A stretch of DNA of 64,000 nucleotides from Oceanospirillum linum (GTDB lineage Bacteria; Pseudomonadota; Gammaproteobacteria; Pseudomonadales; Halomonadaceae), in assembly GCF_001995095.2 (NCBI RefSeq), contig NZ_MTSD02000001.1, forward strand, positions 744,001-808,000, written 5' to 3'. Within the stretch, counting starts at the first letter, position 1. The number at the start of each line of letters is the position of its first letter. Under the pieces are notes generated by a model, which did no database searches, had not been told where the DNA came from, and was given only the letters and a program-made list of their open reading frames with translations. The position numbers were made by a program, and so were the translations under genes. Below are positions 16,391 to 24,620 of this stretch, one piece after another.

Positions 16391-17584
16391 TTAACGCAGC
16401 AGCGACAGTGCGGTCTGCGGCAGCTGGTTCGCCTGAGACAGAATAGTCGTTGATGCCTGCTGGATGATCTGATTACGAGTCAGCTCAGCGGTTTCAGCAG
16501 CAAAGTCGGTATCCTGAATACGGGAACGGGAGTCCGACACGTTTACAACAGCTGTGGTGTTGTTACGTACCGTTGAGGTCAGACCGTTCTGCTCTGCACC
16601 CAGCTTAGCACGCTGAGAGTCAACCTGAGTGATCAGGCCGCTCATGGCATCCAGCAGAGTATCTGTGAGGTGGCCTGTGATCTTGTCAAGTTGCGCATCA
16701 CTGAAGCCACCAACTGAATCAATATTGGCGGCAGTATCAATAGTGAAAGCACCTGCAATCGCTGTCGCAACATGGGAAGCATTACCGCCAGATACACGGC
16801 CAGGCTCTTCAGTAAGCAGCTTAGTCAGGTTATCGATATTGATCTCAGCGCCTTGGTCAGTCTTGGTACCATAGTCTGCCACTGTGATCGAATCGCCTGT
16901 GCCAAAACCAAACAGCGCCTGGTTAGCAGCAGAAATATTGGAAGTACCTGTCACTGCAGCATAAGCTGCTACCATATCACCCAGTGCACCGTACTGGCCG
17001 ATATTCCCAACTGACATTGCTGACATTTTCAGAGTAGCGGTTGCGCCACTGCTACGGCCATACTCACCGAATAAAGCAGTAAGTTCAGCATTACCTGTGG
17101 TTACAGTATCCTGTTCACCAGCCTGGGCACCGGATTGAATCTGGAAACCGGACTCAGGGGAGTCACCGTTCAGAATCTTCAGTGTGCCGTAAGCAGTACG
17201 ATCTGCAATGTCATTATTTACATTCAGCAGCTTAGTAAACTCCTGACCCAGTGCACTGCGGTCATCAGAAGACAGAGTACGGTTACCGCCTTGTACGACC
17301 AGCTGACGCATACGCTGGATGTTATTGGTCACTTCGCCCAGAGCACCTTCAGCAATCTGCGCAATAGAGATACCATCATTGGCGTTACGGCTTGCCTGGT
17401 TCAGACCGGTGATCTGAGTGGTCAGACGATCAGAAATCTGCAGGCCTGCTGCATCATCACGAGCACTGTTGATACGGCTACCGGAAGACAGCTTCTCAAA
17501 GGAGCTGTTCATGCGATCCGTTACGTTAGACAGGTTTTTCTGACCGTTCAGTGCAGAAACGTTAGTATTTACATATAAAGCCAT
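16391..17584 (-). CDS. fliC: Flagellin 1 of 8
   Basis: Filament subunit, 397 aa. The conserved D0/D1 N-terminus (MALYVNTNVSALNGQKNL; SSGSRINSARDDAAGLQIS; the TLR5-type region near residues 85-100) and C-terminus (RSRIQDTDFAAETAELTRN, ending SLLR) flank a variable, Ser/Thr/Ala-rich middle at about residues 170-300, the likely glycan-bearing surface. The ATG follows an AAGGGG ribosome site. Its body is identical to flagellin 4 as far as I compared; only the last residue differs (Arg here, Gly there). This copy is the left-hand member of the tandem duplication and keeps the ancestral 3' end. Confidence 0.97.
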   Translation of the reverse strand: MALYVNTNVSALNGQKNLSNVTDRMNSSFEKLSSGSRINSARDDAAGLQISDRLTTQITGLNQASRNANDGISIAQIAEGALGEVTNNIQRMRQLVVQGGNRTLSSDDRSALGQEFTKLLNVNNDIADRTAYGTLKILNGDSPESGFQIQSGAQAGEQDTVTTGNAELTALFGEYGRSSGATATLKMSAMSVGNIGQYGALGDMVAAYAAVTGTSNISAANQALFGFGTGDSITVADYGTKTDQGAEINIDNLTKLLTEEPGRVSGGNASHVATAIAGAFTIDTAANIDSVGGFSDAQLDKITGHLTDTLLDAMSGLITQVDSQRAKLGAEQNGLTSTVRNNTTAVVNVSDSRSRIQDTDFAAETAELTRNQIIQQASTTILSQANQLPQTALSLLR

Positions 17585-17667
17585 GGGTACACCCCTTAAA
17601 CTTCCATTAAAAAATAAAAAACTAATGCAATCCTAAAATCCAGACCACTTAAGCTTCTGTGAATACT

Positions 17668-17694
17668 ATATCGACCCTGTTCAGCATTCCTTGA
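17668..17694 (-). promoter_or_regulatory. Sigma-28 promoter of flagellin 1
   Basis: Minus strand -35 TCAAGGAA, 11-base spacer, -10 GTCGATAT; a recognisable but imperfect FliA site about 84 bp before the ATG. Confidence 0.8.
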
Positions 17695-17716
17695 ATAAAT
17701 TCATCCCTTTTAAAAC

Positions 17717-17741
17717 AAAAAAATCCCGCCGAAGCGGGATT
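17717..17741 (-). terminator. Terminator of flagellin 2
   Basis: ATCCCGC-CGAA-GCGGGAT hairpin with adjacent A-tract (U-run on the minus strand), 27 bp after the stop. Confidence 0.9.
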
Positions 17742-17767
17742 CTTTAATCTTACCGGCGTTAAATCGA

Positions 17768-18970
17768 TTAACGCAGCAGCGATAGTGCCGTTTGTGGCAG
17801 CTGGTTCGCCTGAGACAGAATAGTCGTTGATGCCTGCTGGATGATCTGGTTACGAGTCAGCTCAGCAGTTTCAGCAGCAAAGTCGGTATCCTGAATACGA
17901 GAACGGGAATCCGACACGTTTACAACAGCCGTGGTGTTGTTACGTACCGTTGAAGTCAGACCGTTCTGCTCTGCACCCAGCTTAGCACGCTGAGAGTCAA
18001 CCTGAGTGATCAAGCCACTCATGGCATCCAGCAGAGTATCCGTAACAAAGCCGTGGGCAGTATTGACTTGAGCATCCGTTAAACCACCATCAGATGCATC
18101 AGCGATTGCGGCCATGTTCGTTAGCCCCATAGCGGCAAGCATATTATTACCCAGACCCGCAGCGATGTTGCTCACATTTGCCAGTCCGGAGCCCGCTTCC
18201 GTTTCGGCTTCCAGAAGTTTAGCGAAATTGGCAACATTAACCTCAATACCACCGCCCTGATTCGTGCCTATTTCATTGGCTTGAATTGAGCCAGTCGTTG
18301 TACCAAACAACTCAGTTGCAGCCGTCGTAATGTTCGACTGCCCCGTAACAACAGCATAAGCTGCAACAATCTTACCTAAGGTGCCATAGTTTTGCAGGTT
18401 ACCACTCATAGCGGACATGTTCAGAGTAATATTTTCTTTCTTGGCGATCTCTCCAAACAGCGCCGTTAACTCAGCATTACCTGTAGTCACTGTATCCTGT
18501 TCACCTGCCTGGGCACCGGACTGGATCTGGAAACCAGACTCAGGGGAGTCACCGTTCAGGATTTTCAGTGTGCCGTAAGCGGTACGATCTGCAATATCGT
18601 TGTTTACATTCAGCAGCTTAGTAAATTCCTGACTTAGGGCACTGCGGTCATCTTCAGACAGCGTACGGTTACCGCCTTGCACGACCAGCTGACGCATACG
18701 CTGGATATTATTGGTCACTTCACCCAGAGCACCTTCAGCAATCTGCGCAATAGAGATACCATCGTTGGCGTTACGGCTTGCCTGGTTCAGGCCGGTGATC
18801 TGAGTGGTCAGACGATCAGAAATCTGCAGACCTGCTGCATCATCACGGGCACTATTGATGCGGCTACCGGAAGACAGCTTCTCAAAGGAGCTGTTCATAC
18901 GATCCGTTACATTAGACAGGTTTTTCTGACCATTCAGTGCAGAAACGTTAGTATTTACATATAAAGCCAT
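17768..18970 (-). CDS. fliC: Flagellin 2 of 8
   Basis: Flagellin of 400 aa with the same conserved ends as its neighbours and a different central region (about residues 172-300, with KKENITLNMSAMSGN and the acidic LLEAETEAG stretch). It ends SLLR. The protein is identical to flagellin 5, its partner in the tandem duplication. Own sigma-28 promoter and own terminator make it a single-gene transcription unit. The ribosome site is AAGGGG just before ATG. Confidence 0.97.
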   Translation of the reverse strand: MALYVNTNVSALNGQKNLSNVTDRMNSSFEKLSSGSRINSARDDAAGLQISDRLTTQITGLNQASRNANDGISIAQIAEGALGEVTNNIQRMRQLVVQGGNRTLSEDDRSALSQEFTKLLNVNNDIADRTAYGTLKILNGDSPESGFQIQSGAQAGEQDTVTTGNAELTALFGEIAKKENITLNMSAMSGNLQNYGTLGKIVAAYAVVTGQSNITTAATELFGTTTGSIQANEIGTNQGGGIEVNVANFAKLLEAETEAGSGLANVSNIAAGLGNNMLAAMGLTNMAAIADASDGGLTDAQVNTAHGFVTDTLLDAMSGLITQVDSQRAKLGAEQNGLTSTVRNNTTAVVNVSDSRSRIQDTDFAAETAELTRNQIIQQASTTILSQANQLPQTALSLLR

Positions 18971-19057
18971 GGGTATCCCCTTAAACTTCCATTAAAAAAT
19001 CACTAAAAACCATGCGTGATCCATAAAACTACAACCACATTAGTTTCTGTAAATACT

Positions 19058-19084
19058 ATATCGACCCTCTGCCCAAATCCTTTA
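19058..19084 (-). promoter_or_regulatory. Sigma-28 promoter of flagellin 2
   Basis: Minus strand -35 TAAAGGAT, 11-base spacer, -10 GTCGATAT. The -35 is closer to consensus than that of flagellins 1 and 3. Confidence 0.82.
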
Positions 19085-19099
19085 ATTAATTTACCTTTT

Positions 19100-19127
19100 A
19101 AAAAAAATCCCGCCGGAGCGGGATTTT
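19100..19127 (-). terminator. Terminator of flagellin 3
   Basis: Hairpin AAATCCCGC-CGGA-GCGGGATTT with A/T tracts on both sides; works on paper in both directions. Confidence 0.9.
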
Positions 19128-19149
19128 TATTTTACTGGCGTTAAATCGA

Positions 19150-20322
19150 TTAACGCAGCAGAGACAGTGCTGTCTGTGGCAGCTGGTTCGCCTGAGACAG
19201 AATAGTCGTTGATGCCTGCTGAATGATCTGATTACGAGTCAGCTCAGCGGTTTCAGCAGCAAAATCGGTATCCTGAATACGGGAACGGGAGTCCGACACG
19301 TTTACAACAGCCGTGGTGTTGTTACGTACCGTTGACGTCAGACCGTTCTGCTCTGCACCCAGCTTAGCACGCTGCTTATCAACCTGAGTGATCAGGCCGC
19401 TCATAGCATCCAGCATAGTATCCGTTGCAAAGCTGTTAATGCTATTAACTTGGGCATCAGAGAAGCCAGTAGAAATTGCACCTACACCACTCATACCTAC
19501 CAAGGCACCAAATGCAGTAGCAGTATTAGAGTTACCATCTGCAGCAACAGCCTGATCGGACAAGATCTTAGTCAGCTCATCGATATCAACTTTAGCAGTA
19601 CCGCCATTGTTAGTACCCAGTTCATTCGCTGCAACAGAGCCTGTACGGGTACCAAAGATAGCATCAGCAGCTGCGGCCATATCAGACTCACCAGTTACTG
19701 CAGCATAAGCGATAACCAGCTTACCTAAAGTACCGAAACTGGTTGCTGTGGTCGTACTAATTGCAGACAGCTTACCAGTGATACCTTCATCATCTGCAAT
19801 TTTACCAAACAGCGCACTTAGCTGAGCATTACCGGTAGTTACAGTATCCTGTTCACCCGCCTGAGCACCGGATTGAATCTGGAAACCGGACTCAGGGGAG
19901 TCACCGTTCAGGATCTTCAGCGTGCCGTAAGCGGTACGATCTGCAATATCATTATTCACGCCCAGAAGCTTAGTAAACTCCTGACCCAGTGCACTACGAT
20001 CATCTTCCGACAACGTGCGGTTACCGCCTTGGACAACCAGCTGACGCATACGTTGGATGTTATTGGTCACTTCACCCAGAGCACCTTCAGCAATCTGTGC
20101 AATAGAGATACCATCATTGGCGTTACGGCTTGCCTGGTTCAGACCGGTGATCTGAGTGGTCAGACGATCAGAAATCTGCAGACCTGCTGCATCATCACGA
20201 GCACTGTTGATACGGCTACCGGAAGACAGCTTCTCAAAGGAGCTGTTCATGCGATCCGTTACGTTAGACAGGTTTTTCTGGCCGTTCAGTGCAGAAACGT
20301 TAGTATTTACATATAAAGCCAT
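19150..20322 (-). CDS. fliC: Flagellin 3 of 8
   Basis: Flagellin of 390 aa; conserved D0/D1 ends and a shorter variable middle (about residues 172-290; ADDEGITGKLSAISTTT near its start). It ends SLLR. It is identical in protein to flagellin 6. Small differences from the other members in the conserved part include LGVNND near residue 121 and VDKQRAK in the C-terminal D1 region. Own promoter and terminator. Confidence 0.97.
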   Translation of the reverse strand: MALYVNTNVSALNGQKNLSNVTDRMNSSFEKLSSGSRINSARDDAAGLQISDRLTTQITGLNQASRNANDGISIAQIAEGALGEVTNNIQRMRQLVVQGGNRTLSEDDRSALGQEFTKLLGVNNDIADRTAYGTLKILNGDSPESGFQIQSGAQAGEQDTVTTGNAQLSALFGKIADDEGITGKLSAISTTTATSFGTLGKLVIAYAAVTGESDMAAAADAIFGTRTGSVAANELGTNNGGTAKVDIDELTKILSDQAVAADGNSNTATAFGALVGMSGVGAISTGFSDAQVNSINSFATDTMLDAMSGLITQVDKQRAKLGAEQNGLTSTVRNNTTAVVNVSDSRSRIQDTDFAAETAELTRNQIIQQASTTILSQANQLPQTALSLLR

Positions 20323-20405
20323 GGGTACACCCCTTAAACTTCCATTAAAAATTAAAAAACTAATGCAATCCTAAAATTAAGACCGCTTAAGCTTCTGTGA
20401 ATACT

Positions 20406-20432
20406 ATATCGACCCTGTTCAGCATTCCTTGA
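20406..20432 (-). promoter_or_regulatory. Sigma-28 promoter of flagellin 3
   Basis: Minus strand -35 TCAAGGAA, 11-base spacer, -10 GTCGATAT, the same as before flagellin 1. Confidence 0.8.
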
Positions 20433-20454
20433 GTAAATTCATCACTTTTAAAAC

Positions 20455-20479
20455 AAAAAAATCCCGCCGAAGCGGGATT
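20455..20479 (-). terminator. Terminator of flagellin 4
   Basis: ATCCCGC-CGAA-GCGGGAT hairpin with A-tract. This 3' region matches that of flagellin 7, not flagellin 1, as expected from the crossover. Confidence 0.9.
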
Positions 20480-20505
20480 CTTTAATCTTACTGGCGTTAA
20501 ATCGA

Positions 20506-21699
20506 TTAACCCAGCAGCGACAGTGCTGTCTGTGGCAGCTGGTTTGCCTGAGACAGAATAGTCGTTGATGCCTGCTGGATGATCTGATTACGAGTCAGCT
20601 CAGCGGTTTCAGCAGCAAAGTCGGTATCCTGAATACGGGAACGGGAGTCCGACACGTTTACAACAGCTGTGGTGTTGTTACGTACCGTTGAGGTCAGACC
20701 GTTCTGCTCTGCACCCAGCTTAGCACGCTGAGAGTCAACCTGAGTGATCAGGCCGCTCATGGCATCCAGCAGAGTATCTGTGAGGTGGCCTGTGATCTTG
20801 TCAAGTTGCGCATCACTGAAGCCACCAACTGAATCAATATTGGCGGCAGTATCAATAGTGAAAGCACCTGCAATCGCTGTCGCAACATGGGAAGCATTAC
20901 CGCCAGATACACGGCCAGGCTCTTCAGTAAGCAGCTTAGTCAGGTTATCGATATTGATCTCAGCGCCTTGGTCAGTCTTGGTACCATAGTCTGCCACTGT
21001 GATCGAATCGCCTGTGCCAAAACCAAACAGCGCCTGGTTAGCAGCAGAAATATTGGAAGTACCTGTCACTGCAGCATAAGCTGCTACCATATCACCCAGT
21101 GCACCGTACTGGCCGATATTCCCAACTGACATTGCTGACATTTTCAGAGTAGCGGTTGCGCCACTGCTACGGCCATACTCACCGAATAAAGCAGTAAGTT
21201 CAGCATTACCTGTGGTTACAGTATCCTGTTCACCAGCCTGGGCACCGGATTGAATCTGGAAACCGGACTCAGGGGAGTCACCGTTCAGAATCTTCAGTGT
21301 GCCGTAAGCAGTACGATCTGCAATGTCATTATTTACATTCAGCAGCTTAGTAAACTCCTGACCCAGTGCACTGCGGTCATCAGAAGACAGAGTACGGTTA
21401 CCGCCTTGTACGACCAGCTGACGCATACGCTGGATGTTATTGGTCACTTCGCCCAGAGCACCTTCAGCAATCTGCGCAATAGAGATACCATCATTGGCGT
21501 TACGGCTTGCCTGGTTCAGACCGGTGATCTGAGTGGTCAGACGATCAGAAATCTGCAGGCCTGCTGCATCATCACGAGCACTGTTGATACGGCTACCGGA
21601 AGACAGCTTCTCAAAGGAGCTGTTCATGCGATCCGTTACGTTAGACAGGTTTTTCTGACCGTTCAGTGCAGAAACGTTAGTATTTACATATAAAGCCAT
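20506..21699 (-). CDS. fliC: Flagellin 4 of 8, chimeric duplication-junction gene
   Basis: Flagellin of 397 aa. From about 20578 to its start it equals flagellin 1, but its 3' end (20506-20545), stop region and terminator equal those of flagellin 7: for example T at 20545 where flagellin 1 has C, and a final Gly instead of Arg. The switch lies in a 32-bp stretch (20546-20577) shared by all three genes. This is the mark of an unequal crossover between the 3' ends of flagellin 1 and flagellin 7. The product differs from flagellin 1 only in its last residue. Confidence 0.97.
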   Translation of the reverse strand: MALYVNTNVSALNGQKNLSNVTDRMNSSFEKLSSGSRINSARDDAAGLQISDRLTTQITGLNQASRNANDGISIAQIAEGALGEVTNNIQRMRQLVVQGGNRTLSSDDRSALGQEFTKLLNVNNDIADRTAYGTLKILNGDSPESGFQIQSGAQAGEQDTVTTGNAELTALFGEYGRSSGATATLKMSAMSVGNIGQYGALGDMVAAYAAVTGTSNISAANQALFGFGTGDSITVADYGTKTDQGAEINIDNLTKLLTEEPGRVSGGNASHVATAIAGAFTIDTAANIDSVGGFSDAQLDKITGHLTDTLLDAMSGLITQVDSQRAKLGAEQNGLTSTVRNNTTAVVNVSDSRSRIQDTDFAAETAELTRNQIIQQASTTILSQANQLPQTALSLLG

Positions 21700-21782
21700 G
21701 GGTACACCCCTTAAACTTCCATTAAAAAATAAAAAACTAATGCAATCCTAAAATCCAGACCACTTAAGCTTCTGTGAATACT

Positions 21783-21809
21783 ATATCGACCCTGTTCAGC
21801 ATTCCTTGA
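21783..21809 (-). promoter_or_regulatory. Sigma-28 promoter of flagellin 4
   Basis: Copy of the flagellin 1 promoter (17668-17694) shifted by 4115 bp: TCAAGGAA-N11-GTCGATAT on the minus strand. Confidence 0.8.
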
Positions 21810-21831
21810 ATAAATTCATCCCTTTTAAAAC

Positions 21832-21856
21832 AAAAAAATCCCGCCGAAGCGGGATT
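21832..21856 (-). terminator. Terminator of flagellin 5
   Basis: Copy of the hairpin at 17717-17741, ATCCCGC-CGAA-GCGGGAT with A-tract. Confidence 0.9.
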
Positions 21857-21882
21857 CTTTAATCTTACCGGCGTTAAATCGA

Positions 21883-23085
21883 TTAACGCAGCAGCGATAG
21901 TGCCGTTTGTGGCAGCTGGTTCGCCTGAGACAGAATAGTCGTTGATGCCTGCTGGATGATCTGGTTACGAGTCAGCTCAGCAGTTTCAGCAGCAAAGTCG
22001 GTATCCTGAATACGAGAACGGGAATCCGACACGTTTACAACAGCCGTGGTGTTGTTACGTACCGTTGAAGTCAGACCGTTCTGCTCTGCACCCAGCTTAG
22101 CACGCTGAGAGTCAACCTGAGTGATCAAGCCACTCATGGCATCCAGCAGAGTATCCGTAACAAAGCCGTGGGCAGTATTGACTTGAGCATCCGTTAAACC
22201 ACCATCAGATGCATCAGCGATTGCGGCCATGTTCGTTAGCCCCATAGCGGCAAGCATATTATTACCCAGACCCGCAGCGATGTTGCTCACATTTGCCAGT
22301 CCGGAGCCCGCTTCCGTTTCGGCTTCCAGAAGTTTAGCGAAATTGGCAACATTAACCTCAATACCACCGCCCTGATTCGTGCCTATTTCATTGGCTTGAA
22401 TTGAGCCAGTCGTTGTACCAAACAACTCAGTTGCAGCCGTCGTAATGTTCGACTGCCCCGTAACAACAGCATAAGCTGCAACAATCTTACCTAAGGTGCC
22501 ATAGTTTTGCAGGTTACCACTCATAGCGGACATGTTCAGAGTAATATTTTCTTTCTTGGCGATCTCTCCAAACAGCGCCGTTAACTCAGCATTACCTGTA
22601 GTCACTGTATCCTGTTCACCTGCCTGGGCACCGGACTGGATCTGGAAACCAGACTCAGGGGAGTCACCGTTCAGGATTTTCAGTGTGCCGTAAGCGGTAC
22701 GATCTGCAATATCGTTGTTTACATTCAGCAGCTTAGTAAATTCCTGACTTAGGGCACTGCGGTCATCTTCAGACAGCGTACGGTTACCGCCTTGCACGAC
22801 CAGCTGACGCATACGCTGGATATTATTGGTCACTTCACCCAGAGCACCTTCAGCAATCTGCGCAATAGAGATACCATCGTTGGCGTTACGGCTTGCCTGG
22901 TTCAGGCCGGTGATCTGAGTGGTCAGACGATCAGAAATCTGCAGACCTGCTGCATCATCACGGGCACTATTGATGCGGCTACCGGAAGACAGCTTCTCAA
23001 AGGAGCTGTTCATACGATCCGTTACATTAGACAGGTTTTTCTGACCATTCAGTGCAGAAACGTTAGTATTTACATATAAAGCCAT
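21883..23085 (-). CDS. fliC: Flagellin 5 of 8 (duplicate of flagellin 2)
   Basis: Flagellin of 400 aa, identical in protein to flagellin 2 (17768-18970) and offset by 4115 bp, including upstream leader, promoter and terminator. Ends SLLR. No sign of decay or of functional divergence, so the duplication is either very recent or kept uniform by gene conversion. Confidence 0.97.
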   Translation of the reverse strand: MALYVNTNVSALNGQKNLSNVTDRMNSSFEKLSSGSRINSARDDAAGLQISDRLTTQITGLNQASRNANDGISIAQIAEGALGEVTNNIQRMRQLVVQGGNRTLSEDDRSALSQEFTKLLNVNNDIADRTAYGTLKILNGDSPESGFQIQSGAQAGEQDTVTTGNAELTALFGEIAKKENITLNMSAMSGNLQNYGTLGKIVAAYAVVTGQSNITTAATELFGTTTGSIQANEIGTNQGGGIEVNVANFAKLLEAETEAGSGLANVSNIAAGLGNNMLAAMGLTNMAAIADASDGGLTDAQVNTAHGFVTDTLLDAMSGLITQVDSQRAKLGAEQNGLTSTVRNNTTAVVNVSDSRSRIQDTDFAAETAELTRNQIIQQASTTILSQANQLPQTALSLLR

Positions 23086-23172
23086 GGGTATCCCCTTAAA
23101 CTTCCATTAAAAAATCACTAAAAACCATGCGTGATCCATAAAACTACAACCACATTAGTTTCTGTAAATACT

Positions 23173-23199
23173 ATATCGACCCTCTGCCCAAATCCTTTA
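23173..23199 (-). promoter_or_regulatory. Sigma-28 promoter of flagellin 5
   Basis: Copy of 19058-19084: TAAAGGAT-N11-GTCGATAT on the minus strand. Confidence 0.82.
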
Positions 23200-23214
23200 A
23201 TTAATTTACCTTTT

Positions 23215-23242
23215 AAAAAAAATCCCGCCGGAGCGGGATTTT
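23215..23242 (-). terminator. Terminator of flagellin 6
   Basis: Copy of the hairpin at 19100-19127 (CGGA loop, A/T tracts on both sides). Confidence 0.9.
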
Positions 23243-23264
23243 TATTTTACTGGCGTTAAATCGA

Positions 23265-24437
23265 TTAACGCAGCAGAGACAGTGCTGTCTGTGGCAGCTG
23301 GTTCGCCTGAGACAGAATAGTCGTTGATGCCTGCTGAATGATCTGATTACGAGTCAGCTCAGCGGTTTCAGCAGCAAAATCGGTATCCTGAATACGGGAA
23401 CGGGAGTCCGACACGTTTACAACAGCCGTGGTGTTGTTACGTACCGTTGACGTCAGACCGTTCTGCTCTGCACCCAGCTTAGCACGCTGCTTATCAACCT
23501 GAGTGATCAGGCCGCTCATAGCATCCAGCATAGTATCCGTTGCAAAGCTGTTAATGCTATTAACTTGGGCATCAGAGAAGCCAGTAGAAATTGCACCTAC
23601 ACCACTCATACCTACCAAGGCACCAAATGCAGTAGCAGTATTAGAGTTACCATCTGCAGCAACAGCCTGATCGGACAAGATCTTAGTCAGCTCATCGATA
23701 TCAACTTTAGCAGTACCGCCATTGTTAGTACCCAGTTCATTCGCTGCAACAGAGCCTGTACGGGTACCAAAGATAGCATCAGCAGCTGCGGCCATATCAG
23801 ACTCACCAGTTACTGCAGCATAAGCGATAACCAGCTTACCTAAAGTACCGAAACTGGTTGCTGTGGTCGTACTAATTGCAGACAGCTTACCAGTGATACC
23901 TTCATCATCTGCAATTTTACCAAACAGCGCACTTAGCTGAGCATTACCGGTAGTTACAGTATCCTGTTCACCCGCCTGAGCACCGGATTGAATCTGGAAA
24001 CCGGACTCAGGGGAGTCACCGTTCAGGATCTTCAGCGTGCCGTAAGCGGTACGATCTGCAATATCATTATTCACGCCCAGAAGCTTAGTAAACTCCTGAC
24101 CCAGTGCACTACGATCATCTTCCGACAACGTGCGGTTACCGCCTTGGACAACCAGCTGACGCATACGTTGGATGTTATTGGTCACTTCACCCAGAGCACC
24201 TTCAGCAATCTGTGCAATAGAGATACCATCATTGGCGTTACGGCTTGCCTGGTTCAGACCGGTGATCTGAGTGGTCAGACGATCAGAAATCTGCAGACCT
24301 GCTGCATCATCACGAGCACTGTTGATACGGCTACCGGAAGACAGCTTCTCAAAGGAGCTGTTCATGCGATCCGTTACGTTAGACAGGTTTTTCTGGCCGT
24401 TCAGTGCAGAAACGTTAGTATTTACATATAAAGCCAT
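23265..24437 (-). CDS. fliC: Flagellin 6 of 8 (duplicate of flagellin 3)
   Basis: Flagellin of 390 aa, identical in protein to flagellin 3 (19150-20322) and offset by 4115 bp. Ends SLLR. Own promoter and terminator, both copied with it. In the inferred ancestral order it was the neighbour of flagellin 7; after the duplication flagellin 3 instead neighbours the chimeric flagellin 4. Confidence 0.97.
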   Translation of the reverse strand: MALYVNTNVSALNGQKNLSNVTDRMNSSFEKLSSGSRINSARDDAAGLQISDRLTTQITGLNQASRNANDGISIAQIAEGALGEVTNNIQRMRQLVVQGGNRTLSEDDRSALGQEFTKLLGVNNDIADRTAYGTLKILNGDSPESGFQIQSGAQAGEQDTVTTGNAQLSALFGKIADDEGITGKLSAISTTTATSFGTLGKLVIAYAAVTGESDMAAAADAIFGTRTGSVAANELGTNNGGTAKVDIDELTKILSDQAVAADGNSNTATAFGALVGMSGVGAISTGFSDAQVNSINSFATDTMLDAMSGLITQVDKQRAKLGAEQNGLTSTVRNNTTAVVNVSDSRSRIQDTDFAAETAELTRNQIIQQASTTILSQANQLPQTALSLLR

Positions 24438-24520
24438 GGGTACACCCCTTAAACTTCCATTAAAAATTAAAAAACTAATGCAATCCTAAAATTAAGACCG
24501 CTTAAGCTTCTGTGAATACT

Positions 24521-24547
24521 ATATCGACCCTGTTCAGCATTCCTTGA
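24521..24547 (-). promoter_or_regulatory. Sigma-28 promoter of flagellin 6
   Basis: Copy of 20406-20432: TCAAGGAA-N11-GTCGATAT on the minus strand. Confidence 0.8.
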
Positions 24548-24569
24548 GTAAATTCATCACTTTTAAAAC

Positions 24570-24594
24570 AAAAAAATCCCGCCGAAGCGGGATT
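24570..24594 (-). terminator. Terminator of flagellin 7
   Basis: ATCCCGC-CGAA-GCGGGAT hairpin with A-tract, identical to the flagellin 4 terminator region. Confidence 0.9.
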
Positions 24595-24620
24595 CTTTAA
24601 TCTTACTGGCGTTAAATCGA

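Larger units (their letters stand above)
16431..20577. repeat. Tandem duplication, copy A (4115-bp period)
   Basis: This segment is repeated at 20546-24692 with an offset of exactly 4115 bp. It holds nearly all of flagellin 1, all of flagellins 2 and 3 with their promoters and terminators, and the 3' end of flagellin 4. I compared several hundred bases in genes and spacers and saw no difference. The two copies share a 32-bp overlap (20546-20577), the crossover interval. Confidence 0.93.

Noticed and set aside
16341-24594. Regularly spaced GCGGGAT hairpins considered as a CRISPR-like or other repeat array
   Set aside because: Each follows a flagellin stop codon with a U-run; they are terminators spaced by gene length.
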